Positions 8,534 to 17,930 of a DNA stretch of 64,000 nucleotides are shown here, one piece after another. The number at the start of each line of letters is the position of its first letter. The stretch's first letter is position 1. This stretch comes from Bacteroidota bacterium (GTDB lineage: Bacteria; Bacteroidota; Bacteroidia; Palsa-965), in assembly GCA_016194975.1 (NCBI GenBank), contig JACQAM010000022.1, positions 186,001 to 250,000 of the forward strand. The letters are read 5' to 3'. The notes below the pieces were generated by a model. It ran no database searches, was not told where the DNA came from, and was given only the letters and a program-made list of their open reading frames with translations. A program made the position numbers and the translations under genes.

Positions 8534-9373
8534 TCAAAACTTCCCCAGTATCATCTTCACATCATTCACATATCCACCACCGAACAAATTTAAATGTACA
8601 AGAAGCGGATACAGATTACAAAATTCAATTCGCGTTTTCCACTTTTTCTCCAATGGAAATTCATTTTCATAACCGGAATAAAAATCTTCATCAAATCCAC
8701 CGAATAATTTTGTCATGGCAAGATCCATTTCACGGTGGCCGTAATAAATAGCCGGATCGAAAACGGCCGGGCCATTCGCAGAATGAAAATAATTTCCGCT
8801 CCACAGATCGCCATGCAGTAAGGAAGGTTTTTCCTCCGGGAAAATCTCACCAATGTACGAGCAGAATTTTTCTGATAATGCAACCAGTGAAGGAGAAATT
8901 TTTCCTGTGTCGCGTGCGCGTTTCACCTGCGGGAGCATGCGCTCGCGTGAAAAGAATTCTTCCCACGAATTATGTTTTGAATTTGATTGATGAAGTGTGC
9001 CGATAAAATTATGATGATCGAGTCCGAATTTTTCTGAAGAATTTTTGTGGAGCTCCGCCAATGATCTTCCCGCATCGAACATTCCGTTTGAATGCGCAGA
9101 TGCGCGCCCGAGAAATTCCATCAGCAAAAAAGAAAAACCATCTTCGTCCCACGCGGCCATCGGTTCGGGAATGCAGAATGAACTTTTTCCCTTCAGCAAA
9201 TTCAAACCTTTTGCTTCTGCCTGAAACATGCTGTTGGAAAAGGAAGCATTGTTTTTTTTCAGAAAATATTTTCCTTTTCCGGTAGTGATGACCGAACATT
9301 GATTGATGCTTCCGCCGCCGGCAGATTCGCGGGCAAGGATCTCATTCATTAGCTCCGGGCGGCTCGGGTTCAT
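8534..9373 (-). CDS. Fructosamine kinase-family protein
   Basis: The 279-residue protein resembles fructosamine-3-kinase and ketosamine-3-kinase proteins, which phosphorylate sugar adducts on lysines or free amines and so help reverse glycation. The catalytic loop is HGDLWSGN (about residues 186-193). VFDPAIYYGHREMDLAM follows and contains the metal-binding Asp. The N-terminal ATP-binding lobe has ITTGKGKYFLKKN. It is an isolated minus-strand gene starting 115 bases from the divergent gene at 9489. Confidence 0.88.
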   Translation of the reverse strand: MNPSRPELMNEILARESAGGGSINQCSVITTGKGKYFLKKNNASFSNSMFQAEAKGLNLLKGKSSFCIPEPMAAWDEDGFSFLLMEFLGRASAHSNGMFDAGRSLAELHKNSSEKFGLDHHNFIGTLHQSNSKHNSWEEFFSRERMLPQVKRARDTGKISPSLVALSEKFCSYIGEIFPEEKPSLLHGDLWSGNYFHSANGPAVFDPAIYYGHREMDLAMTKLFGGFDEDFYSGYENEFPLEKKWKTRIEFCNLYPLLVHLNLFGGGYVNDVKMILGKF

Positions 9374-9488
9374 TTGCGAAATTTACGATACAAAAAGAGC
9401 TTTTTTCTTACATACACCGTCACAAAAAGACAGCCGAATTCGTTAAAGAAGCAGTGCCTGATTACCCTTAACCCCAATTGCCCTGCAC

Positions 9489-10187
9489 ATGACCAAAGTT
9501 GCGCGCCACCTTTTTCTACTTTCGTTTTGCTTCGCGTTGGAACATTATTCGAGCGCGCAGTACCTGCGTGTGCCGGATTCTTTTCATACGATCAATGATG
9601 TTTCAATGGAATTGCGGGTGAGTGGAGATGGATTTGGTCCGCATTATTATCCTTCACTTGGAATTCGCACCGGGCGCAGGACTACTTTGGAGGCGGGAAT
9701 GATAATGCGACAGGACGATTACTCGATGGCCGGAATTTCTTCGGGATTCCGTTATTGTCTCATGACGGTTTCGCGTTCGTTCACGGGAAGAGCTACGATC
9801 TATGTTTTCGGAAGAGCGGAACGGCTTTCATCGCAACAATTAGGTAAGCACGATATTGAATTGCAGGATTACACCGGTGTGATGCATACCCAGGATGCGC
9901 CTTCGGATTTTACGATGGTGCATTATCACGCATATGAAGGTGGTGCAGGATTAGGCGGAGCGATCAATATTTTTTCAGGATTGTTTCTCAACTGGGAAGT
10001 GATGATCTCCTATTACAAATCGTCGCAGGAAAATTATAATTCTTTCAGTCTCTATTACCAGAAATCGGGAATGATCATGGAAGTAGGAGGAGGAATTTCG
10101 TGGCGCTTCAATGAACGTGCGGCCGACTTAGTCACGCTGACAGAGCATCAAGATGAAGATCTGTTAGCCGAAGAAACTTCAGAATAG
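9489..10187 (+). CDS. Predicted outer-membrane beta-barrel protein
   Basis: I do not recognise a specific family. The 232-residue product starts with a signal peptide ending near YSSAQ. Alternating aromatic and glycine-rich strands follow (SGFRYCLMTVSRSF, YEGGAGLGGAINIF, LNWEVMISYYK, IMEVGGGISWRF), typical of a small outer-membrane barrel. The last strand is followed by about 25 acidic residues. Its 3' end overlaps that of the convergent gene at 10132 by 56 bases, so one of the two C-termini is shared DNA. Confidence 0.6.
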   Translation: MTKVARHLFLLSFCFALEHYSSAQYLRVPDSFHTINDVSMELRVSGDGFGPHYYPSLGIRTGRRTTLEAGMIMRQDDYSMAGISSGFRYCLMTVSRSFTGRATIYVFGRAERLSSQQLGKHDIELQDYTGVMHTQDAPSDFTMVHYHAYEGGAGLGGAINIFSGLFLNWEVMISYYKSSQENYNSFSLYYQKSGMIMEVGGGISWRFNERAADLVTLTEHQDEDLLAEETSE

Positions 10188-11559
10188 AATCGGGGCCGGA
10201 ATTATTTTCCAGGAATGATTTGTAAAGTGCGGTGATCTTTTCTTTTTTTCCATTTCCATTCGACAGCGCGACCTTGATGATCTTGACCAATAACACCGCA
10301 TCAGGATATTTTTCTTCCATTTTTTCCGATGATATTTTACGGCTGATGCTGCGCGTGGTGCTTTCCGCAAGATCAGTTTTCCCATCGAAAAAATAGGCAA
10401 ATGCGAGCAGGATTCTCGCTTCCGTTTCTGCGCGGGCATATTTTTTAAAAGAAATTTCGCTGAATAATGAATTGATCTGAGCTGCGCATTCTTTGTAATT
10501 TTTTTCAGCGAAAAATTTTCCGGCATTGAAAAGAGAGATCGAGTAAACGCAATGATCGCCACCGGTGACCGCCATATTAGTATCCATCGCAGGAATGTCG
10601 GATGCATTCGGAGAATTGATATTCATCGCTTTTCTCTCCAATGAAGAAATGAAAAATTTTCCGATGGGCATAGTATGCGCGAGCCGGGCAATCTTCACAG
10701 GTGCAGCGCTGAGCCGGGCAAAAATTTCCGCATTGTTTTTATATAATCCGATTCGATTGTAATATTCGAACCACAGAAAATCGGCAGCAGAAAAAAGATA
10801 ACGGTAGTAACGATCGTTGGGATAAGTTTCGAGTATGGCACAGATCTTTTTCAGGATGTCTTCCACTGTTTCTTCAGAACCGGGAATATTCATTTGCGGA
10901 TCAACGAAAATTCCATAAGCCGCTGCAGCGAATCCGCGCATCACGCGCAGGCGATGCGAATCGTAAAGCCGTTCGAAATTGTCGAGTTCTTTGAGGTAAA
11001 GTTTCATCAGATCGATCTTCGATTCGTCGTCCGAGATCATGTAATTGCCGAGTTCTGCCGAGAAGAGTGATAACAGTTCCTCTGCTTTATCAATGGCCAG
11101 CATGTAAGCGACATTTTTATTGTAGCGCTGCTGGTATTCATAAAACTTCGCAGAGTTGAAATGTAATTTTTTCAAAGCGGTGTAAACCACCACCAGCTCT
11201 GCCGGCATATCGTGTTCCTTCAGTTGCGATTCAAGATACTGCATGAGTACAACCGCAGTTTCACGATTCACCTCGTAGATGAGTGACGGTGCAGTAGCCG
11301 TTGTTTTGAGTAACTCCGCGCGCGAATCTTCCGAAATGCGGAAAAGATATTCCTGGATCTTATCCTGCAAGCGCGAACGCAAAGTGTAGAACGAAGAATT
11401 GTTGGTCGCGGTGAGTTTCTGAATTTCTTCTTCGCTCAATTTATCTTCCCGGTACGAATCAAGAAGCTGGCAGAATTTTTCTGCTTTACTCTGCACAAGT
11501 TCATTGCGGAATGTTTCGTACCGCCCGGCATCCATTTGTATGATCACATCTCGCAGCAT
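10132..11559 (-). CDS. Alpha-helical (TPR-like) protein in a two-component operon
   Basis: No named family is recognised. The protein is about 475 residues, almost wholly helical and acidic, with runs such as DKAEELLSLFSAEL and CAAQINSLFSEISF that suggest TPR-like repeats. It has no signal peptide or membrane segment. The ATG at 11559 lies 5 bases after the stop of the histidine kinase gene; a TTG at 11616 would overlap that gene and is less likely. Its position as third gene after a response regulator and a kinase suggests a role in the same signalling route. Its 3' end overlaps the convergent gene at 9489-10187. Confidence 0.6.
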   Translation of the reverse strand: MLRDVIIQMDAGRYETFRNELVQSKAEKFCQLLDSYREDKLSEEEIQKLTATNNSSFYTLRSRLQDKIQEYLFRISEDSRAELLKTTATAPSLIYEVNRETAVVLMQYLESQLKEHDMPAELVVVYTALKKLHFNSAKFYEYQQRYNKNVAYMLAIDKAEELLSLFSAELGNYMISDDESKIDLMKLYLKELDNFERLYDSHRLRVMRGFAAAAYGIFVDPQMNIPGSEETVEDILKKICAILETYPNDRYYRYLFSAADFLWFEYYNRIGLYKNNAEIFARLSAAPVKIARLAHTMPIGKFFISSLERKAMNINSPNASDIPAMDTNMAVTGGDHCVYSISLFNAGKFFAEKNYKECAAQINSLFSEISFKKYARAETEARILLAFAYFFDGKTDLAESTTRSISRKISSEKMEEKYPDAVLLVKIIKVALSNGNGKKEKITALYKSFLENNSGPDSILKFLRLTDLHLDALSA

Positions 11560-11563
11560 AGTT

Positions 11564-13396
11564 TCAATTGGAAGTGGTGATGGTGAATGTGGTTCTGTAA
11601 TTGATAGATGATTCAACGCTGATGGTGCAACCCATTGCCTCTACAGTTTGCTTCACGATGAATAATCCGAGCCCGGTGCCACTTGCTTTTTCATCACCGC
11701 GATAAAACATTTCGAAAATAGAATTGAGCCGGTCTTTGGCAATGCCTGTTCCATTGTCCTCAATACTCACCAGGATTTTCTCATTGACACGCATCAGGGA
11801 GAGTTTCACATAAGCTTCATCAATATTACGCGAAAATTTTATACTATTACTAAAAAGGTTATTGATAATCACCTGCCAGCGATCTTTATCCGATTTCAGG
11901 ATGATATTGTCGGGGTTGTGATAATAGAAATGCATTCGTGATCCTTTCTCTGAAAATCCCAGCAAGTCGGTAGCGACTTTAAAAATTTCTGCGAAGTCGA
12001 TTGTTTCATGCGTGGGAATGAGGCGCGTATTCCTCGAATAGCGGATAATGTTTGCAATGAAATCATCCAGTCGTTTTATGCTCTGGCTTATTTTGTCGAG
12101 ATAAATTTTTGCGTCTTCGCCATATTTTTCACGCCGCATGAGTGCGGCCAACCCGAGAATGGAATTCAGCGGCGCGCGCAGATCGTGTGAAGCGCCGTAA
12201 ACAAATTTATCCAACTCAATATTCACTTTGGTCAATTCATCATTGTGCTTACGGAGCAGTTCCACATATTTTCTTCTTTCAGTAACATCGCGCTGCACGG
12301 AAACAAGATGTGTGTAATTTCCTTCTGAATCGGAAACAGGAACAAAAACAAGGTTATTCCAGTAAGCAGTACCGTCTTTTTTATATTGCACGATCTCCGC
12401 CTGAATTGTTTCAGATTTTTTGATTGCGGTTTGAATTTCTTCCAGTGTTTTTGCATCGTTATCGCGTGCGAAAAGAAATTCCGGATTTTTTCCTGAAGCT
12501 TCTTCTGTTGCATATCCTGTCATATCCGTAAAAGCGGAATTCACATAAACGATGGGCGTTTTCATATTTCCATTCGACTGGTGAATTTCACAAACCAGTA
12601 TAGCTTCTTTTGAATTCTTTACTACAGATTCAAAGACCTTCAACCGCAACTGTTCCAGTTTTTCATTGGTAATTTCGCGGATCATAATCGCAATTCCTGC
12701 GGGGATACCTTTATTGTCATAAAGGATTTTCATTTGCACGTGCACCCATACCGCTTTACCGATCTTGTTTCTTCCCTGGAATTCGTCAGTGATCTGTTCT
12801 TTTGCCTGCAGGTTGCGAATCGCATTTTGCCAGGTAAAATGCAGATGATCTTCATAAAACACCGAAGAGATATCGGTATCCAGCATTTCCTTCTCCGTGT
12901 ACCCGTAAACTTTTGAAGCGAGCTTGCCCCAGAAAATTATTTTTCCTTCAATCGTGGTGATGATGGAATTATCCATCGCTAAATTAACGAAGGCCTCGTG
13001 CAGGCGCGAGGCAACGCCGGTACGCTCATCAAATTTTTTTTGTTCATCACAATAAATGCGAACTAATTTTTCGAGGAGCAATTCATTCAACTCTTTTTCC
13101 AGGATGAGTTCCTGCACAAATCGATTGCGATAAAGTGAAATGAAATAATCATTGACCTGCTTTATCACCAGCACTACGGGCACACTTCCTGAAGTGATAA
13201 TTCTCCGCTGGATAGTTGCAGGTAAACTTTCTTCTTCACACAGAATAATTAGAAGTGAATATTTTTCCGGAAGTTGCTCAGGCAATGCAGCACAAACTAC
13301 TTCATGATCCTCCGGGAAAGATCCATGAACGAATGAACAGATCTTCTCTGCAAGAAGAGGGTCTCCGGCTATTGCGATCGGTACACGAAATTCCAT
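11564..13396 (-). CDS. PAS-domain sensor histidine kinase with receiver-like N-terminus
   Basis: This 610-residue protein has no membrane segment. Residues 1-125 look like a receiver fold (IAIAGDP, YSLLIILCEEE, VPVVLVIKQ) but lack a phosphoacceptor Asp at the end of the third strand. Two PAS domains follow (about 138-255 and 256-385; KKDGTAYWNNLVFVPV is a typical PAS/PAC stretch). Then come a HisKA box, SHDLRAPLNS, with H about 403, and a HATPase domain ending in GTGLGLFIVKQTVEAMGC. It is preceded by a stand-alone receiver gene and followed by the helical protein, all on the same strand, so the three are probably one operon. Confidence 0.92.
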   Translation of the reverse strand: MEFRVPIAIAGDPLLAEKICSFVHGSFPEDHEVVCAALPEQLPEKYSLLIILCEEESLPATIQRRIITSGSVPVVLVIKQVNDYFISLYRNRFVQELILEKELNELLLEKLVRIYCDEQKKFDERTGVASRLHEAFVNLAMDNSIITTIEGKIIFWGKLASKVYGYTEKEMLDTDISSVFYEDHLHFTWQNAIRNLQAKEQITDEFQGRNKIGKAVWVHVQMKILYDNKGIPAGIAIMIREITNEKLEQLRLKVFESVVKNSKEAILVCEIHQSNGNMKTPIVYVNSAFTDMTGYATEEASGKNPEFLFARDNDAKTLEEIQTAIKKSETIQAEIVQYKKDGTAYWNNLVFVPVSDSEGNYTHLVSVQRDVTERRKYVELLRKHNDELTKVNIELDKFVYGASHDLRAPLNSILGLAALMRREKYGEDAKIYLDKISQSIKRLDDFIANIIRYSRNTRLIPTHETIDFAEIFKVATDLLGFSEKGSRMHFYYHNPDNIILKSDKDRWQVIINNLFSNSIKFSRNIDEAYVKLSLMRVNEKILVSIEDNGTGIAKDRLNSIFEMFYRGDEKASGTGLGLFIVKQTVEAMGCTISVESSINYRTTFTITTSN

Positions 13397-13480
13397 AATG
13401 AACGCGAAGAGAATAACAGCTCTCCGGAAATTCTTAATTGTGAGTCATAAAAATAGGCATCATGAGCGCCGATGAAACGG

Positions 13481-13927
13481 TCATGTAAGAATCTGGGCAA
13501 TATTGGCAGTAGTATTTATCGAGGCGAGCGCTTCTTCTGTAAGTGGTTTGTGAAGGAATGCGCAGATCTCAGGATAATCCTTTGCCTTTGCCAGGTCTTT
13601 AGGATCGATCGAGCTGGTGAGCATGGCCACCTTAATTCCTTTTCTTGCTTTCTCGTCGAGGGAACGGAATTCATCAAGAAACTGGTACCCGTCAAGTATC
13701 GGCATATTAATATCGAGGAAGATCAGTTGGGGCAAATGTTCCTGGCGCAATTCTTTATTGGCAGAAAGGTTAGCCAGAAATTCTATCGCACTTTTTGTAC
13801 CGGTATTTACATACACGGTTTCAGCGAAATTGCAACCCTGTATCATTCGCTCATTAATGAAATTGTCGATGTCATTGTCATCAACAAGCATAACGATAGA
13901 CATTTTTTTAGGCGGTGCTTGAGTCAT
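13481..13927 (-). CDS. Single-domain response regulator
   Basis: The 148-residue protein is a CheY-like receiver with no output domain. It has VMLVDDNDID, the phosphoacceptor in LIFLDINMPILDG, the Ser/Thr of MLTSS and the Lys of LHKPL. I chose ATG at 13927; the longer frame adds 27 residues with no receiver character. It is the first gene of a probable operon with the histidine kinase 84 bases downstream, so it may receive phosphate from that kinase. Confidence 0.92.
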   Translation of the reverse strand: MTQAPPKKMSIVMLVDDNDIDNFINERMIQGCNFAETVYVNTGTKSAIEFLANLSANKELRQEHLPQLIFLDINMPILDGYQFLDEFRSLDEKARKGIKVAMLTSSIDPKDLAKAKDYPEICAFLHKPLTEEALASINTTANIAQILT

Positions 13928-14064
13928 CGTAAAAAAATTATCGTGATGGGGGAATGTATACTTATACGAGGCAAGCATGTAATTGGATGCGCAAAATGGT
14001 GAAAACAAAAACCAAATTCCTTACACCAATTTCATTGAGAAAACGGTTCGTATTAATTATCCGG

Positions 14065-14091
14065 CGAAGAGAAATTCACTCTTCGTTTTTT
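14065..14091 (+). terminator. Plus-strand terminator-like hairpin in a minus-strand region
   Basis: CGAAGAG and CTCTTCG form a seven-pair stem around AAATTCA, followed by six T on the plus strand. Both flanking genes are on the minus strand, so its role is unclear. On the minus strand the stem is not followed by T. Confidence 0.4.
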
Positions 14092-14129
14092 AAAACAGGA
14101 GCCACTTTTATTTAAGCATCTGCAGTGGA

Positions 14130-16373
14130 TTATTCCACCACGAAAACTTTTTTCATTACGGGGTTGCTTCCTGTTGATGTGGCGTGCGGAAAAGAAACGA
14201 GCAGAAAATAATTTCCTTTTGCAAAAGAGCTCACAGGAATTTCTGTTGTTCCCGGGTTGAGCAACTCTTCAAAAATTTTATTTCCATTAACATCGTACAC
14301 GCAGGCATACGCATCATCCTGCATGCAGCGTATGTGCAGCACGTCGCTCGCGGGCACAGGAAAAATAGCAACAGAAAAATTTTCTGATGCTGCATTTACA
14401 CCCAATGGCGCACTCGAACCCAGAGTAACCACGCCATTATTTACCAGCGAAGACGACTGAACAAATCCTGTTGTTGTATTCCCGGTAACAGCGAGCGCTC
14501 CTTTATTCTGCCACATTGTTCCGTCCCACTGCGCAACAATGATCTGTGCAGAAGCGGATGAAGTACAACTCCTCGAAGAATTCCAGCTCAGCCACGCGCG
14601 CACACCTGTCGTGCCCTGCACGTGAGTTACATTCCAATATTCGCAGGAAGAAATGCTGTACACTCCAGCGCCAAGCGACCACGACGGATAAACAGGAGAA
14701 GGATCATTTTCAGAATAAGAAACAATAAATTCATTCGTCACATCATTCGACGCATCGATCTTCAGCGGGGCAAAAACAGTTCCGTTCGTTCCTACAGGGA
14801 ATTCAAAAGCATCGTCTCCTTTTTTACTCACCGGGCCATTTACGAATGAAGAATCGTTTGCGCCCGTGCAGGAAGTGTTGTCGCCGAAAGTGAGGAGGTT
14901 GACGGAAGAAGAAATAATATTTCCTTTTACAAATTCTACCTGCTGGCCGGGAGAAGAAATGAAAAGTGGGGATGAAAGGGTAACCACATCAAGTAATTTA
15001 TTGATCACGATAGTTCCTTTGTAACCGGAAGTGTTTGCAGAAGCGTCGAGTGATTGCGGATTTTTTCCGGAGAATAAAAGTTTTGCATTTCCTCCTGCAT
15101 ATCCAGCGCCAATGGTTACATCACCTTCTGTCTGCATCACACTTCCATTCACCATTCCTTCCTCCAGCAATAAATTTCCTTCGTTGAATAAAGTATCGCC
15201 TGCAGAAATGAGAACAGAAGAATTTGCCGGCGACTGAATATTCCTGACTATAATATTATTGAACGGCGTGTTGCTGCCTGACAGACTCATCGTAAAATTC
15301 AAACCAGTGCTGCCCGATTGCGGATCGAGCACTACCGCTGCATTATTGTGATCGAAAATTCCAACGGTGTGGGTAAACAGTGCACAACTCTGGGAATGAA
15401 TTCCACCAATGAAAAAAGTATCCTGTGGCGCAAGAAAAGTTCCGGAAAGCAAAGAAAAACTTCCAACAGAAAATTTATGTGTATTCAGTGCGGGCAAAAC
15501 CGATCCTGAAATTTTATCAATGACTAAGTGATCCATTCGTGGATTTGAATTCGGCGAAGAATAATATTGTGTGCCGGGACCTTTCAAAATTACATTCGCG
15601 TATCCCCCTGTGGACCCGCTGAGCAGAAAAAGGTTCCCGGCACAACTGATAGCGCCACCGAGCATGCCGTCATTGATATGAAGTTCATGCGAAACGGAAA
15701 GCGTGTCGCTTCCTGCGACAATGAGTTCAGAATTGATGTTTGAATTACAGGTGTTCGCAGCTTCGAAAGTCACATTGTAAAAATCATTCGAAGGCGGAAC
15801 AACAATGAAAAATGTGAGAGCACTGCAACCCGATTCGGGACTGAACGATACATTTGCATTCTGGTGAACGAAATTTCCATTGGTAAAACTGAAAATAGTA
15901 TCGCTCGATGTACGAGTTCCGGTAATATAGAGATCGGATTGAGGAGCAAGAAAGGTTCCGCCGCGCAAGGAAAATTTTCCAAGCACTTCTACATAACCTG
16001 TCTCACCGTCGAATGTTCCGTGACTTTGCGTAAAGCCAAGATCACCGATATAAAAATTGGGGCCATTATGAAGTGCAACAGAAGAATTGAAAGTTGAATT
16101 CAGTTTTATTCCGCGCACGCTTGCATCTGCATCTATCGTGCACGCGCCGTTTCCGTTTCCATCGAATATCGCCACATCATTCGCAGATGGAATTCCCGCT
16201 CCGCCGGGACCGCCGCTTGCAGAAGCCCAGTTCGCAGAGAGTTCCCAGTTGGAAGCCGCAGCGGATACCCAATAAAGATTTGCGGAATAAAGCGGCGCGG
16301 CCATCACGAAAAGTGAAGCCACACAAAGAAAATTTTTTTTAACGCAATTTGCGCAAGGAATAGCAGGAGTCAT
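14130..16373 (-). CDS. T9SS-secreted protein with repeated beta-strand region
   Basis: The 747-residue protein has a signal peptide (to about residue 31, SLFVMAAPLYSA). A long Asn/Ser/Gly-rich beta region follows, in which LPALNTHKFSVGSFSLLSGT-type units recur. A C-terminal T9SS type A sorting domain starts near 665 (AIFPVPASDVLHI, GNKIFEELLNPG, GNYFLLV). The C-terminal domain directs export through the outer membrane and attachment to the surface. Repeats such as GTFLAPQ and SLRGGTFLAPQSD hint at internal duplication. No enzyme motif was seen, so an adhesin or surface-layer-like role is inference. Confidence 0.85.
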   Translation of the reverse strand: MTPAIPCANCVKKNFLCVASLFVMAAPLYSANLYWVSAAASNWELSANWASASGGPGGAGIPSANDVAIFDGNGNGACTIDADASVRGIKLNSTFNSSVALHNGPNFYIGDLGFTQSHGTFDGETGYVEVLGKFSLRGGTFLAPQSDLYITGTRTSSDTIFSFTNGNFVHQNANVSFSPESGCSALTFFIVVPPSNDFYNVTFEAANTCNSNINSELIVAGSDTLSVSHELHINDGMLGGAISCAGNLFLLSGSTGGYANVILKGPGTQYYSSPNSNPRMDHLVIDKISGSVLPALNTHKFSVGSFSLLSGTFLAPQDTFFIGGIHSQSCALFTHTVGIFDHNNAAVVLDPQSGSTGLNFTMSLSGSNTPFNNIIVRNIQSPANSSVLISAGDTLFNEGNLLLEEGMVNGSVMQTEGDVTIGAGYAGGNAKLLFSGKNPQSLDASANTSGYKGTIVINKLLDVVTLSSPLFISSPGQQVEFVKGNIISSSVNLLTFGDNTSCTGANDSSFVNGPVSKKGDDAFEFPVGTNGTVFAPLKIDASNDVTNEFIVSYSENDPSPVYPSWSLGAGVYSISSCEYWNVTHVQGTTGVRAWLSWNSSRSCTSSASAQIIVAQWDGTMWQNKGALAVTGNTTTGFVQSSSLVNNGVVTLGSSAPLGVNAASENFSVAIFPVPASDVLHIRCMQDDAYACVYDVNGNKIFEELLNPGTTEIPVSSFAKGNYFLLVSFPHATSTGSNPVMKKVFVVE

Positions 16374-16394
16374 TTTTCACAGGGGTTAACAGGA

Positions 16395-16402
16395 CAAACA
16401 TA
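16395..16402 (-). promoter_or_regulatory. Putative -7 element (TATGTTTG) of the 747-residue T9SS gene
   Basis: The minus strand reads TATGTTTG, matching TAnnTTTG, 22 bases before the ATG at 16373. No clear TTG -33 box was seen at the usual spacing. Confidence 0.45.
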
Positions 16403-16537
16403 TTCCGACTCCTGCGGATTAATAAACCCACGTGCGTGCGTGCGTTACAGATGTAAGATTTTCATCGTTTTTGTGGAAGGATTTATTTTCTCCTTTACCT
16501 CAGCGGGTAAATACAAAGTCGTTTTTTTTGCAGCCGG

Positions 16538-17740
16538 TTACTGATCGATCCTGCCGTTCAGATGCCTTGCCAGGAAGACTCCCATACTGAAGCAGGCCTG
16601 CAAAAGATAACCACCTGTGGGCGCATCCCAGTCGAGCATTTCTCCAATGACAAAATGATGCGGAAGTTTTTTCAGTTCAAAATTTTCATTCACTTCGTCA
16701 ATCGCAATTCCGCCAACCGTGGAGATCGCTTCATCAATAGGGGCAAGTGCTGTGATGCGTACGGGAATATTTTTTAAACGGTTACAGATCATTTCATCCG
16801 ACAGGAATTCTTCTTTGCTCAGAATATTTTTCAGTAATGCCATTTGTGTTTCTTTGAAATGAAATGCAGAGCGAAGATGAGCAGTACGGTTATTTTCATT
16901 CGCGCAGGCCCGTAATTTTTTTAAAAGAACGGTTTCACTTTCATCCGGGCGCAGATCGATAAAAATTTCTGCAAATGATCTTTCCGACAATTCTCTGCGA
17001 ATGTCAGGCGACAGAAAATAGACCGCGCCACCTTCAAGTCCTGATGAAGTGATAACGATCTCTCCTTTTTTTTCTTTCCCATTGCATTTCACCAAAATAT
17101 TCTTCAGCGCTTTCCCATTATGTTTTTCAATGAACTCCTTTTGCCATTCCGCGAGAACTGTACAGTTCGATGATTGAAACGGAACGATCGCGATATTTTT
17201 TTCTTCAAAATATTTTGCCCACGTGCCGTCGCTTCCCGTTACTTTCCAGCTTGCACCGCCGAGAGAGAAGATGCAGTGGTCGGTTTCAGTTGTCAGTTCA
17301 CCAGATGGAGTATGGAAGAGCAATTTATTTTCTTTCCATCCGCGCCATTCGTGTTCAAAATGAAATCGAACATTTTTATTTTTCAATGCACGAAAGATCG
17401 CATTGAGCACATCAATAGGTTTGATTATTTTTTCCGGGAAAATTCTTTTACTTGTGCCGATGAAGGTGGCGATGCCCATGGAGAGCAGCCATTTCCGCAG
17501 ATCTTCATTGGTAAAATCCAGCAAAGCGGGTTTCAGAAAATATTCCGGCGTATATCTCGTGACGAATGTTTTGATGTTTTCCGAATGCGTGAGATTGAAT
17601 CCGCCGTCACCGGCCACGAGGAATTTTCTCCCCGGAGCGGAATTCTTCTCGTAAATATGAATGTCAAATTTCTTCCCGTCGAGAAAAGCGGCAAGCAGCA
17701 GTGCGGCAGGCCCGCTTCCGATGATCGTTATTTTTTTCAC
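16538..17740 (-). CDS. BaiN/HI0933-family NAD(P)/FAD-dependent oxidoreductase
   Basis: The 400-residue flavoprotein opens with the FAD-binding IIGSGPAALLLA and has NSAPGRKFLVAGDGGFNLTHSE, a hallmark of the HI0933/BaiN family. It closes with DWDAPTGGYLLQACFSMGVFLARHL, the second FAD-binding segment. Its physiological substrate is unknown for most members. The start is GTG at 17740, directly before KKITIIG. It follows tag by 8 bases on the same strand, so the two are probably cotranscribed. Confidence 0.9.
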   Translation of the reverse strand: MKKITIIGSGPAALLLAAFLDGKKFDIHIYEKNSAPGRKFLVAGDGGFNLTHSENIKTFVTRYTPEYFLKPALLDFTNEDLRKWLLSMGIATFIGTSKRIFPEKIIKPIDVLNAIFRALKNKNVRFHFEHEWRGWKENKLLFHTPSGELTTETDHCIFSLGGASWKVTGSDGTWAKYFEEKNIAIVPFQSSNCTVLAEWQKEFIEKHNGKALKNILVKCNGKEKKGEIVITSSGLEGGAVYFLSPDIRRELSERSFAEIFIDLRPDESETVLLKKLRACANENNRTAHLRSAFHFKETQMALLKNILSKEEFLSDEMICNRLKNIPVRITALAPIDEAISTVGGIAIDEVNENFELKKLPHHFVIGEMLDWDAPTGGYLLQACFSMGVFLARHLNGRIDQ

Positions 17741-17743
17741 GCG

Positions 17744-17930
17744 TGCTGTCAGGTCTTATGACCTGGCATTTTATTTCGTGTGCTGTCGGGCCTCTGACCC
17801 GACAAGGAATGCCACGCCGGTTTTTCCCGCGTGCTGTCGGGCCTCTGACCCGACAGGGAATGCCACGCCGGTTTTTCCCGCGTGCTGTCGGGCCTCTGAC
17901 CCGACAGAAAGTGCCACACTGGTTTTTTAG
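17744..17930. repeat. Tandem 51-bp repeats built on a CTGTCGGG palindrome
   Basis: The palindrome TGTCGGG-N7-CCCGACA recurs at about 17784, 17835 and 17886 with a 51-bp period. A degenerate fourth copy (TGTCAGGTC...GACCTGGCA) lies at about 17746. Between palindromes is GGAATGCCACGCCGGTTTTT or a variant. The period is a multiple of three, and three units are read in frame as the tail of Tag. Confidence 0.85.

Noticed and set aside
10132-10187. Frameshift to explain the overlap of the 9489 and 10132 genes
   Set aside because: Both frames stay open with sensible composition up to their ends; convergent overlaps of this size are common.
17744-17930. CRISPR-like short tandem array
   Set aside because: Only three or four units, contiguous with no unique spacers, palindromic core, in frame with tag, and no cas genes nearby.
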